From the NCBI GenBank assembly GCA_049965935.1, contig JBMFVP010000020.1:1-27175 (forward strand): a stretch of DNA of 27,175 nt, read 5' to 3'. A program made the translations under genes and the position numbers. The notes beneath the pieces are model-generated. The model made no database searches. It was not told the DNA's origin and worked only from the letters and a program-made list of their open reading frames with translations. Shown piece by piece: positions 1-7,261 of the stretch (positions are counted from its first letter, which is position 1; every line of letters begins with the position of its first letter). This DNA comes from Thermocladium sp049965935. GTDB lineage: Archaea; Thermoproteota; Thermoprotei; Thermoproteales; Thermocladiaceae.

Positions 1-10
1 AGCAAACATT

Positions 11-35
11 GTGGTTTCGATAATTAAGAAACCAC
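11..35. repeat. Perfect inverted repeat (hairpin), 8-bp arms
   Basis: GTGGTTTC and GAAACCAC face each other across a 9-base AT-rich loop. The hairpin lies about 25 bases before the tnpB 3' relic and could be part of the same structured right end or RNA. No similar hairpin was found in front of the second relic, so its role is open. Confidence 0.5.
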
Positions 36-60
36 TCTCCTTCCTTGTGCTTCATAGTGG

Positions 61-151
61 AGTAGCGCCCGTGAATGGGGCGTAACCCTCTAGACCTCGG
101 GGAACCCTCGCCATTTATGGCGGGGAGGAGGTCAGTTTTTATTCACTGTAA
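61..151 (+). pseudogene. 3'-terminal relic of IS605-family tnpB with right-end/omega-RNA-like hairpins (copy 1)
   Basis: Seen: the frame from 86 to the stop at 149-151 reads a short peptide containing RGTLAIYGGEEVS. From memory this resembles the conserved C-terminal tail of archaeal TnpB proteins (RGTLALQGGEEV-like). An in-frame stop lies just upstream at 83-85, and no catalytic or zinc-finger part of TnpB precedes it in the window. The DNA also folds: a 5-bp stem pairs 66-70 with 78-82, and a 7-bp stem with one G-U pair joins 106-112 to 119-125. Bases 61-136 align with 4753-4822. Known: in IS605/IS1341-type elements the end of tnpB overlaps the transposon right end and the omega-RNA scaffold. 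Inferred: this is what remains of such an element. A free-standing structured RNA derived from it is the alternative. The relic ends about 60 bases from the cobS stop codon, on the opposite strand. Confidence 0.55.
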
Positions 152-212
152 AGAGGATTGCTTCTCGTCTTTAATGAGTGGGGTCTGCTGCTTGTGGCTC
201 TATTATAATTGT

Positions 213-941
213 TTACGATATAAATGCAGTGGTTGCCATTGTTATCATTAGGGTTAATTCGTATGTGAATCCAAGTGCGTCCCCGTTAACGAACCCTATT
301 CGCTTAGTAGCTATTAATAGGGCCATTAATGCGGCAAGTATTGTTTCCGCCATTAATATTAGCAAGATAATTATTGACCTGGATATTAATATAATTGAAA
401 TGATGTAGATCATGAGCGATGCAATAGATTTAGCCCTGTTCTTGGATGCAGCTATAAATAGGCGGCCGAGTCCCTCATGAATTGGTTCGCTCATTAACGA
501 TAATACATACATGGAGAAGGCGGCTGAGGTCGATGATTCAATTACTTGAACGAATGGATCAATGCGGGATGATGATATGGATGATATTAAGATAGAAAAT
601 AGAATAAGACCCGCTGCTATTGCAAATGACCCTCTATGCTTATCCTTTAGAACGGCAACAGGATCCGCTCCCCTACTCATAACTGCTTCGAAGAAATCCA
701 AGTAACCATCTATGTGATTAAATCCAGTGATGAGGGATAGCAACGCAATGGCTAGGGAAACAGTGAGGAGAGTCTTCCCGGCCAAGAACGGTAGACTCCC
801 AATTCCCCCCTCCAATAATCCTATTACTGGAACTAAGTAAAAACCTGAAGCGGCCTTCACTATATCGCCTTGACCAGTTGGAATCACTGTGAGAAACGAG
901 AGAAGCGAGAGAAACTCATTCAAATATTCTCGAAAACGCAT
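213..941 (-). CDS. cobS: Adenosylcobinamide-GDP ribazoletransferase (cobalamin synthase)
   Basis: CobS joins adenosylcobinamide-GDP to alpha-ribazole (or its phosphate) in the last steps of cobamide assembly, in the membrane. The 242-aa product matches the family length and is strongly hydrophobic throughout. It has the family's N-terminal pattern (FLTVIPTG, residues about 16-23), the GFNHIDGYLDFFEAVMSRG region (about 93-111) where GxxHxDGxxD is the family hallmark, and the following KDKHRGSFA segment expected to bind metal and nucleotide. The start codon lies inside the end of the upstream cobD frame (26-bp overlap), so the two are almost certainly co-transcribed and translationally coupled. 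The C-terminus is shorter on conserved features, as usual for this family. Other cobamide genes are not in the window. Confidence 0.88.
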   Translation of the reverse strand: MRFREYLNEFLSLLSFLTVIPTGQGDIVKAASGFYLVPVIGLLEGGIGSLPFLAGKTLLTVSLAIALLSLITGFNHIDGYLDFFEAVMSRGADPVAVLKDKHRGSFAIAAGLILFSILISSISSSRIDPFVQVIESSTSAAFSMYVLSLMSEPIHEGLGRLFIAASKNRAKSIASLMIYIISIILISRSIIILLILMAETILAALMALLIATKRIGFVNGDALGFTYELTLMITMATTAFIS

Positions 942-1923
942 TAAGCAGCACCTCGTTGCTTGCCTTATCCTTAACGGCCACCCTAAAATAGGTTGGACCT
1001 AGTCCCATGAATGTATGAGCTGGCCTAATTAGTATTCCCTCCCTTATTAATCTCCTTGTCAGTTCAACAGCATCCAGAGGCGACTTAACCAGCAAGTAAT
1101 TCGCCGTCGTTTCAAACACAGTTAGTCCGAGCCTCTTCATTCCATTAATTAATTGAGCGGCGCCTAGTTTAATATATTGACGTGAAGCCTCTATGTAATT
1201 CCTATACTGCACGCCATACTGTGACAATAATGTTGTCACTAATTCATCTGCGCAGGAATTGATGTTCCACGAGGGCAGAAGCGTCCTAATTTTTTTCATT
1301 ATATAATCATTCCTGGAATAAAGAAAACCTATTCTGAGGCCGGGCATTGAGAGGGATTTAGTGAAGGATCTAATCACGACTATGTTTTCCGGCCCCTTGC
1401 CGAGCACTGTATCTATTGTGCTCAGCTCTATATAGGCCTCATCAACAACTAGAAACCCATTAATGCTCTCGGCAATGCTAATTAATTTAGTGAGACCGAT
1501 GCCGGAACCAGTTGGGTTATTTGGATTCGATATATATAACATGATATTATCCCCAAGCGGCGGCATTTCTCTTATGGAGAAGGAGGAACCATCGTTATAC
1601 ATGAATATGTACTCATGAGGAATACCCAATGCCAGTGACCGCTCCTCATAATCGCCATAAGATGGGGCGACCGTTATTATCTTGCTTGGCTTCATGATGA
1701 GGGGCAATATGGATAATGCCTCCGATGCACCGTTAACCGGCACCACATCATCAATGCCATAGAACTCGGCCACAGCATGCCGTAAATCCTTGTACTCATG
1801 ATCTGGGTACTCGAGGAAGCTGCATGGGGTAAGGAAATTGGGAGGTCCAATGGGATTCGTATTAACGCTAAAGTCAATCATATTGACTAATCCTAAATAT
1901 CTCCGCCCACCATGGTATGGCAT
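916..1923 (-). CDS. cobD: PLP-dependent threonine-phosphate decarboxylase / HisC-like aminotransferase
   Basis: A fold-type I PLP enzyme of 335 aa. The N-terminal DFSVNTNPIGPP (about residues 18-29) is typical of the CobD/CobC branch, and RSFTKSLSMPGLRIGF (about 185-200) carries the PLP-binding lysine. SNPNNPTG (about 132-139) is the conserved cofactor loop shared with histidinol-phosphate aminotransferases. CobD makes (R)-1-amino-2-propanol phosphate from L-threonine phosphate for the cobamide side chain. Assignment to CobD rather than HisC rests mainly on the 26-bp overlap with cobS and on the N-terminal motif. A TATA-like AT-rich stretch sits near 1955-1967, about 35 bases before the start. 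The pair diverges from the alpha-glucosidase gene across 126 bases. Confidence 0.8.
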   Translation of the reverse strand: MPYHGGRRYLGLVNMIDFSVNTNPIGPPNFLTPCSFLEYPDHEYKDLRHAVAEFYGIDDVVPVNGASEALSILPLIMKPSKIITVAPSYGDYEERSLALGIPHEYIFMYNDGSSFSIREMPPLGDNIMLYISNPNNPTGSGIGLTKLISIAESINGFLVVDEAYIELSTIDTVLGKGPENIVVIRSFTKSLSMPGLRIGFLYSRNDYIMKKIRTLLPSWNINSCADELVTTLLSQYGVQYRNYIEASRQYIKLGAAQLINGMKRLGLTVFETTANYLLVKSPLDAVELTRRLIREGILIRPAHTFMGLGPTYFRVAVKDKASNEVLLNAFSRIFE

Positions 1924-2018
1924 ATAAAGCGTCGCTTGAACTTATCCCTATCCCCTTTTAATTTGTATTAATTATTTCTTAAGTTACCCATAACCGCGGC
2001 ATCACCATGATTGCAACA

Positions 2019-2025
2019 TTTTTAA
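2019..2025 (+). promoter_or_regulatory. TATA-like box for the alpha-glucosidase gene
   Basis: The run TTTTTAA is centred about 28 bases before the ATG at 2050. This is the spacing expected for a crenarchaeal leaderless transcript, and there is no Shine-Dalgarno-like sequence between. Experimental start-site data would be needed to confirm it. Confidence 0.5.
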
Positions 2026-2049
2026 TTCCACTGAATTAGCTGGACTTTA

Positions 2050-4206
2050 ATGAGTGATTTAGTTTCCGTTTCATTAATATCGCCTAGAATAGTTAGGGTG
2101 AGAATCGGCGAACCAAGGTATCCATCTCTGGCCGTGATTAAAGGCGAGGAAGAGGAAAGCGGGGGACCTATCGTATCCATTGATGAGGATGCAGTTCATG
2201 TTAGATTCAACGAGGAGGAGATAAATGCATACTACTCCGTGAGCGGCGATGAGACTATTATTAGGAGCGAGCTGAGGCCATTCGATAGGGTTTATGGCCT
2301 TGGAGAAAAGGCACTTCCCCTAAATAGGAAGAGGTATAGGGTCACCATGTGGAACACTGATGCATATGGATATAGGTTGGGAAGCGATCCCCTCTATGTA
2401 TCTATTCCATTCTTTATAATACTACGCAACGGCAATGCCATTGGCCACTTCATAGACTCCCCAGCTCGAATGGTCATGGATATGGGTCAAGAGAATCTTA
2501 ATGAGATCAAGATAAGAATCCAAGACTCCGCCGTGGATCATTATATAATATATGGGCCATCCATCAAGGACGTGATTAATGGATACCATGAATTAACGGG
2601 AAAGCCTTTTCTTCCGCCCAAATGGGCCCTAGGGAACCAACAAAGCAGGTATAGCTACTACCCAGACTCAACACTGCTAGCGGTGGTGGAGCGGTATAAA
2701 TCAAGGGGATTACCGCTCTCAGCAATTTACCTGGATATTCATTATATGGATAGCTACAAGATCTTCACGTGGAGCAGGGAACGATTCCCGGACCCAAGCG
2801 GATTCGTGGCTAAGCTGCATGAGGCCGGCATTAAGGTGGTTACAATAATAGATCCAGGGGTTAAGGCTAGCCCAACATATGACGTATTCAGAAGCGGGGT
2901 TAATGGTAACTACTTCTGCCTAAGGAGTAATGGGGATCTCTACACATCGCATGTCTGGCCTGGTCTCTGTGTTTTTCCTGATTTTGCCAAGAGCGATGTG
3001 AGGAATTGGTGGAGCTCACTAATAGCTGAATTCGTGAAGGATGGGATAGATGGTATTTGGCTTGACATGAATGAGCCGGCCGGTTTTGATTCGGAGAATC
3101 ATACGGTGGATGATGAGAACTTGATTCATGTAATGAATGGAGTGGAGGTACCTCATCATAAGCTTCATAATGCGTATGCGCTTCTCGAGGCCGAAGCAAC
3201 TTATGAGGGACTCCTAAGGGCTAGGCCCGGTAAGCGCCCCTTCATACTAAGTCGAGCCGGATATGCTGGCATTCATAGGTATGCAGCCATATGGACAGGC
3301 GACAATACAAGCAATTGGGAGCATTTAAGGCTACAGATACCAATGCTGCTGGGTCTCAGCCTCTCCGGCGTACCCATGGTTGGAGCCGATGTTGGCGGTT
3401 TCGCTAAGAACACGAGGCAAGGACACTTCGAGCTTGATGCGGAACTATTAGTGAGGTGGTATGAGTCAGCCATATTCTTCCCGTTCCTGAGGAACCACAC
3501 ATCCATAGATTCACCTGACCAAGAGCCATGGGCATGGGGAAGCGCGTATGAGGAATTAATCAAGAAGTTATTAATTATAAGGGAATCACTGATGCCTTAC
3601 ATATACTCCTTGGCTTGGGCTTCACATGAATTTGGGGAACCAATTATTAGACCGCTAATATATGAGTTTCAAGATGATGATAACACTCATTCAATAGATG
3701 ATGAATTCATGCTTGGCCCATTCATACTGTTGACGCCGGCCCTTGATAAGGGAATCAAGGAACGGTACGCATACTTACCAAGAGGTAGATGGCTTGATTT
3801 GAGGAGGAGCATAGAGGTGGATGGCGGAAAGATGGTGAGCATTGACACGCCGATGGGTGATCCCCCCATACTGGTGAGGAACGGCGGGATAGTGCCTACC
3901 TTGAACGGCGGGTTGAGGATCCTGATTTATCCAGGCCAATCAAGCGCATTCGCCATATATGATGACGATGGAGAATCACTGCAAACAAGGCCTAGGAAAT
4001 TATTTGTACGGCAAGTCCTTGATGGGTCAAAAATAGAGATAACCCTAGAGGGAGAGGAATGGCACGATCAAGTGGTTCTCTGGGTTTATACCGGAGGAAA
4101 ACCACGGCAAGCGCTAATTAATGGATCAGCAACTGAGCACTTGGTTAGGGATAAATTCACCGAAGTAAGAGCAGCTCCGAACTCCACCATAGAATTAATG
4201 ATTTGA
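2050..4206 (+). CDS. malA: GH31 alpha-glucosidase
   Basis: A glycoside hydrolase family 31 enzyme, 718 aa, close in length to the Sulfolobus MalA alpha-glucosidase. It should release glucose from malto-oligosaccharides by a retaining mechanism. WLDMNEP around residue 339 holds the expected nucleophile Asp339, and WTGDNTSNW holds the expected acid/base Asp418. GVPMVGADVGGF and the FFPFLRNH region (about 475-483) complete the active site of the (beta/alpha)8 barrel, followed by C-terminal beta domains. There is no signal peptide, so a cytoplasmic enzyme acting on imported or glycogen-derived oligosaccharides is likely. The start has a TATA-like box 28 bases upstream. Alpha-xylosidase activity is possible within GH31 and cannot be excluded from sequence alone. 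Confidence 0.93.
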   Translation: MSDLVSVSLISPRIVRVRIGEPRYPSLAVIKGEEEESGGPIVSIDEDAVHVRFNEEEINAYYSVSGDETIIRSELRPFDRVYGLGEKALPLNRKRYRVTMWNTDAYGYRLGSDPLYVSIPFFIILRNGNAIGHFIDSPARMVMDMGQENLNEIKIRIQDSAVDHYIIYGPSIKDVINGYHELTGKPFLPPKWALGNQQSRYSYYPDSTLLAVVERYKSRGLPLSAIYLDIHYMDSYKIFTWSRERFPDPSGFVAKLHEAGIKVVTIIDPGVKASPTYDVFRSGVNGNYFCLRSNGDLYTSHVWPGLCVFPDFAKSDVRNWWSSLIAEFVKDGIDGIWLDMNEPAGFDSENHTVDDENLIHVMNGVEVPHHKLHNAYALLEAEATYEGLLRARPGKRPFILSRAGYAGIHRYAAIWTGDNTSNWEHLRLQIPMLLGLSLSGVPMVGADVGGFAKNTRQGHFELDAELLVRWYESAIFFPFLRNHTSIDSPDQEPWAWGSAYEELIKKLLIIRESLMPYIYSLAWASHEFGEPIIRPLIYEFQDDDNTHSIDDEFMLGPFILLTPALDKGIKERYAYLPRGRWLDLRRSIEVDGGKMVSIDTPMGDPPILVRNGGIVPTLNGGLRILIYPGQSSAFAIYDDDGESLQTRPRKLFVRQVLDGSKIEITLEGEEWHDQVVLWVYTGGKPRQALINGSATEHLVRDKFTEVRAAPNSTIELMI

Positions 4207-4314
4207 AAGCCTATTATGGGTGGTCCATTGGTTTCTCGTAAGCTGCTGTAGTAATAGAAAATCATGCGAGCAATGCGTTGCAAAATTTAAATGTATAGCA
4301 ACAATTTATTAACC

Positions 4315-4413
4315 ATGAAAATTGAGGTAATATGCACTACATGTCATGAGTTATTTAATGGTTATTCAAAAATAGATGCAATTATTGAGGCGAATGCACT
4401 TGGCGAATCATGA
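4315..4413 (+). CDS. Small CxxC protein (hypothetical, 32 aa)
   Basis: A 32-codon frame starting ATG-AAA-ATT. Its N-terminal part carries CTTCHE (residues 7-12), a CxxC pair that could bind metal or an iron-sulfur cluster, followed by a helical-looking acidic tail. A TTTAAA-type AT-rich box at about 4284-4292 lies about 27 bases before the start, so it has a plausible leaderless promoter. The next frame, a truncated FAD-oxidoreductase, begins inside it (20-bp overlap), suggesting an original operon of a small redox partner and a flavoprotein dehydrogenase. I do not recognise the family. It may be non-functional if its partner is dead. Confidence 0.4.
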   Translation: MKIEVICTTCHELFNGYSKIDAIIEANALGES

Positions 4414-4510
4414 GTATGACATTGCAATAATTGGCTCAGGCATTATAGGATTATTCATTGCTTATGAATTGGCTCATTACAATGCAAGGATACTTGTATT
4501 AGAAATATAA
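4394..4510 (+). pseudogene. Truncated FAD-dependent oxidoreductase (N-terminal 38 codons only)
   Basis: The frame encodes an N-terminal Rossmann strand-loop-helix: YDIAIIGSGIIG (residues 8-19) is a textbook GxGxxG dinucleotide-binding motif. It is followed by a helix (AYELA) and the second strand (ILVLEI), where the acidic residue that binds the FAD ribose is expected. A TAA at 4508-4510 then ends it. Intact members of this superfamily (glycerol-3-phosphate dehydrogenase, GlpA/LhgO or DAO type) are roughly 370-500 aa, so over 90 percent is missing. No continuation was recognised in any frame downstream before the tnpB relic at 4753. This is a deletion or insertion remnant rather than a simple nonsense mutation. 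Confidence 0.7.
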
Positions 4511-4752
4511 AGGACTCGCTAGACCAAGATGAGGTAATGAATACTAAGAGGGACATGTTTTTCCCAAGTAAATCCTGACTTATTTTTACGGGCCTCGAGC
4601 GAGCGTTAGTGCCATTAATAACGATACAAATAACAAGCCTCGCCTTTTGAGACGAGATAGGTTTTAGGTGCTTGTGTGGGAGGGAGGTATTGTTTTGTGA
4701 ATTTTTTGAGGGATGGGAGCGGGGGCCGACTCCCACAACCCCAGGAAAGGCG
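4511..4752. other. Decayed intergenic tract between the truncated flavoprotein and tnpB relic 2
   Basis: No convincing gene. One + frame runs open from about 4680 into the relic and on to the stop at 4798-4803. It could be degenerate tnpB C-terminal sequence in a shifted frame, but no zinc-finger or RuvC motif is visible. CTCG...CGAG at about 4637-4654 may form a small stem. A 93-codon antisense frame here has low-complexity composition and no recognisable features. Confidence 0.4.
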
Positions 4753-4840
4753 AGTAGCGTCCATGAAGGGGCGTAACCTCCTAGACCCCGGGGAACCCCT
4801 TTAGGATGGGGAAGAGGTCAGTTACCTTCTTCTGCCATAA
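4753..4840 (+). pseudogene. 3'-terminal relic of IS605-family tnpB with right-end/omega-RNA-like hairpins (copy 2)
   Basis: Bases 4753-4822 align with 61-136: both share the order stem, CGTAACC, CTAGACC, CGGGGAACCC, stem, GAGGTCAGT. The first stem is kept (4758-4762 with about 4768-4772, with a T-G pair where copy 1 has C-G). The second stem is rebuilt from different bases (CCCC with GGGG at 4796-4799 and 4808-4811). PRPRGT and EEVS peptides are both present but in different frames, with a stop at 4838-4840, so no TnpB tail can be translated intact. Same orientation as copy 1, about 4.7 kb away. It lies 25-42 bases from the end of the convergent secreted-protein gene. Confidence 0.5.
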
Positions 4841-4864
4841 ATGACTGATTTATCCCTCGGTTTA

Positions 4865-5431
4865 TCAATTTCCTTCTAGCAATGCTTTCTGAGAATTAAG
4901 GTAATTTATCATGCTATTGATTTCCTGTATTACTTTGTCTGTGCTGGGCAGTGGAGCTGAGGGATTGAAAATGGATAATTCATTAATAAACTTATTGCTC
5001 CACGCCGTCACCACTTTGATGGGGGCATAGTTAATTATGGTTAATGCCTCTGAATTAATGGAGCGGAACTTGATTAGCATCGTATATAGGATGAAGTATC
5101 TTGAGGTGCAAGTACCGCTACACGTATTGTTAAAGGCCTCCTCCATCTTGATTAAGTACTCCACGTCGTAATTTAGTAATCTCTTCTCTGCATTTATTGG
5201 GGACCACGGGATTAGCCTTAACCTAATGCTGTGAGGCAGGTGAAGCCTAGCCAGGTACATTACCTCATTGCTGAGAAGCCCCTTCAAGTAGCTGCAGTTA
5301 GAGCTGCTCGATACATCGTAGGTAAGATTCATAAAGGAATGCTCGAATAGAAATAACCTGTATACACTTACATTATATAATTGAACTGGACACATCATCA
5401 TCATCCCACTCAGCAATAGTATTAGCAACAC
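4865..5431 (-). CDS. Hypothetical secreted or membrane-anchored protein (GTG start)
   Basis: 188 aa beginning at a GTG codon. The first 16 residues are almost all hydrophobic (LLILLLSGMMMM then CPV), like a signal peptide or membrane anchor. The rest is soluble with several N-x-S/T sequons (NVS, NLT, NCS, NNT) and Cys residues that could pair after export. An AAAAATTAAAG run at about 5455-5465 is about 28 bases before the start, fitting a leaderless transcript. I recognise no family. Its position beside a tnpB relic and a truncated gene suggests an accessory or acquired gene. The open frame could be chance, but composition and promoter spacing favour a real gene. Confidence 0.5.
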   Translation of the reverse strand: MLLILLLSGMMMMCPVQLYNVSVYRLFLFEHSFMNLTYDVSSSSNCSYLKGLLSNEVMYLARLHLPHSIRLRLIPWSPINAEKRLLNYDVEYLIKMEEAFNNTCSGTCTSRYFILYTMLIKFRSINSEALTIINYAPIKVVTAWSNKFINELSIFNPSAPLPSTDKVIQEINSMINYLNSQKALLEGN

Positions 5432-5853
5432 ACATTGAAACTAGTGGAGCGGTTTCTTTAATTTTTGGCCCTCTGTCTAGGATTTCGGCCAAGGGAGGCA
5501 TGGGCAATGTATGGTTATCATGGGCCATTTATCCCGACCGGGTGGCTAATGCAACAGTGTGTTAGAAGCGTTTCTTGCCGACACTTTACCGGCAAAGAGA
5601 ATTACAAGGCTTGATCCTTTAAGGCAATGGAGAGACCAGATATTCTTTACTTGGCTAATAATGATGAGGTGAATGATGATTCTTCTTTTTAGGAGGGAGC
5701 ACGGGTTAAACCTTGGAGTTATCTCTTTTAACCATTCAGTGATTAATTCATGGAAATAGCGAAAGGGAGCGAGTTCCCATTACCAGCGACGAAGAGTACA
5801 TTGAGGAACCTTTAAGGATAGGGCCGTAAATTATTATGCGCACATTGATAATA
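5432..5853. other. Gene-poor tract with a possible coding remnant (5559-5672)
   Basis: No intact gene seen. The + frame 5559-5672 (GTG start, 37 codons) encodes a peptide containing AKRITRLDPLRQWRDQIF and ending FTWLIMM. It looks like the cytosolic start and first membrane helix of a transporter, but is too short to assign. Another open frame reads ERVPITSDEEYIEEPLRIGP up to a stop near 5830. Together they could be the two ends of a decayed gene. This is inference only. Confidence 0.25.
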
Positions 5854-5860
5854 TTTATAA
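5854..5860 (+). promoter_or_regulatory. TATA-like box for the tldD-pmbA operon
   Basis: TTTATAA lies about 25 bases before the ATG at 5882, the standard spacing for a leaderless crenarchaeal operon. A GGAG follows the box, but it is about 20 bases from the start codon, too far for a normal ribosome binding site. Confidence 0.55.
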
Positions 5861-5881
5861 GGAGAAACCATTGATTAAGTT

Positions 5882-7261
5882 ATGGAGGACTACCTCCGAA
5901 AGTTGATAGATAAAGATTCTGCATATTCTGATGCTCGTTACCATTATCAGAGAGGCTCAAGCATTTCATTAGTTAATGGAATTGTGGCGGGAAAGACCTC
6001 TTGGGTAAGCGAGGGTTACTTGGTTAGGTCGTTCAATAATGGTCTCCTAACTGTATTCTCCTCCAATGAGCCCAAGGTGGATAGGTTAATTATCAAGTCG
6101 AAAAGTTGGGAGGCTGGATTCAAACCGGTCACTCCAGTGAGTAAGAATGTAATCGTGCCTCAAGCAAAGCCCATGAGCGATGTATCAATTGAGGAGAAGG
6201 TAAAGATGCTGCAGGAAATCGATTCCCTTGTACGTAGTGAAAAATTGAATTCCAAATTAATTAGATTCAATATATCCCTGCTTGAATTCATCGAGAGACG
6301 AGCCTTCCATAATAGCGAAGGCACATTCTCTTACATAGAGAGGCCAGGCCTCTGGTTGAGGTACTCCATGGTGCTGGAGAACAATGGAGAAACCATTTCC
6401 ATGTGGTCAGATGAATTAGGGGCTCTTGGTGGATTAGAGTTGCTGGATAAATGGAATATCCATGCTGAACTAATAGAGAAAGTGAGGTCCCTCGATAATA
6501 TATTAATAAACGGCAAGTCACCTCCAACTGGTAAAATGGATGTCGTGGTGAGCAGCTTAATAGCCGGCATAATAGCCCATGAATCAACTGGGCACCCCTT
6601 TGAGGCGGACAGGGTTCTAGGCAGGGAGGCTGCCCAGGCAGGTAAGAGTTACTTGGGGTACTTAGCGGCAGGTAAATTCGCCTCAGAAGCGGTTAATGTA
6701 TCAGATGATCCCACAATCCCCGGCAGCCTCGGCTTTTACTTAATTGACGACGAGGGAGTTGAGGCGAGGAAAAAGCGGTTGATAGTGAATGGAAGAGTCA
6801 ATGAATTGCTTCAAAGCCGCTTCACTGCTTACAAGATGAACGCGGAACCAAATGGATCCATGAGAAGCATGGATTACCAATCAGAGCCCCTTATTAGGAT
6901 GTCCAATACTTTCTTCGAACCATCCAATATGAAACTAGATGAATTGATACGCGATGTGAGAAGTGGAATATTCCTCAAGAGTTACATGGAGTGGAACATA
7001 GATGACATAAGGTGGGGACAAAGATATGTTGGGCTTGAAGCATATGAGATAAGGAACGGCGAGGTGGGGAACCCAGTGAAGTATCCCGTTCTTGAGTCCA
7101 GCACGGGGGAAATATATAGTTCAATAGATGCCGTCGATGATGATTTAAGATTCTATGCTGGCATGTGCGGGAAAGGCGAGCCTTCGCAGGCTGTACCTGT
7201 ATGGATGGGTGGACCCAATATGAGGATCCGGAACATTAGGGTGAAGAAGCTTGGAGAGTAA
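5882..7261 (+). CDS. tldD: TldD metalloprotease subunit
   Basis: 459 aa, the usual TldD length. IIAHESTGHPFEAD contains the HExxxH zinc-binding motif (His233, Glu234, His238) that marks the catalytic subunit of the TldD/TldE heterodimer. The C-terminal MCGKGEPSQ (about 429-437) carries the conserved Cys expected near the metal site. The bacterial complex is known to trim unfolded peptides, for example in microcin B17 maturation; the archaeal substrate is not established. The stop codon overlaps the start of pmbA by 11 bases, so both subunits come from one transcript and are probably translationally coupled. Confidence 0.93.
   Translation: MEDYLRKLIDKDSAYSDARYHYQRGSSISLVNGIVAGKTSWVSEGYLVRSFNNGLLTVFSSNEPKVDRLIIKSKSWEAGFKPVTPVSKNVIVPQAKPMSDVSIEEKVKMLQEIDSLVRSEKLNSKLIRFNISLLEFIERRAFHNSEGTFSYIERPGLWLRYSMVLENNGETISMWSDELGALGGLELLDKWNIHAELIEKVRSLDNILINGKSPPTGKMDVVVSSLIAGIIAHESTGHPFEADRVLGREAAQAGKSYLGYLAAGKFASEAVNVSDDPTIPGSLGFYLIDDEGVEARKKRLIVNGRVNELLQSRFTAYKMNAEPNGSMRSMDYQSEPLIRMSNTFFEPSNMKLDELIRDVRSGIFLKSYMEWNIDDIRWGQRYVGLEAYEIRNGEVGNPVKYPVLESSTGEIYSSIDAVDDDLRFYAGMCGKGEPSQAVPVWMGGPNMRIRNIRVKKLGE

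Noticed and set aside
178..408. 76-codon + frame rich in Ile/Asn/Ala
   Set aside because: Antisense shadow of cobS; composition reflects the hydrophobic gene on the other strand.
916..1923. Histidinol-phosphate aminotransferase (HisC) as the assignment
   Set aside because: Same superfamily, but overlap with cobS and the DFSVNTNPIGPP start favour CobD; not fully excluded.
4455..4736. 93-codon minus-strand frame as a gene
   Set aside because: No domain, low-complexity composition, and it overlaps the flavoprotein remnant antisense; likely chance.
5658..5690. C/D-box small RNA (two TGATGA-like boxes)
   Set aside because: No matching CTGA D boxes at suitable spacing were found.
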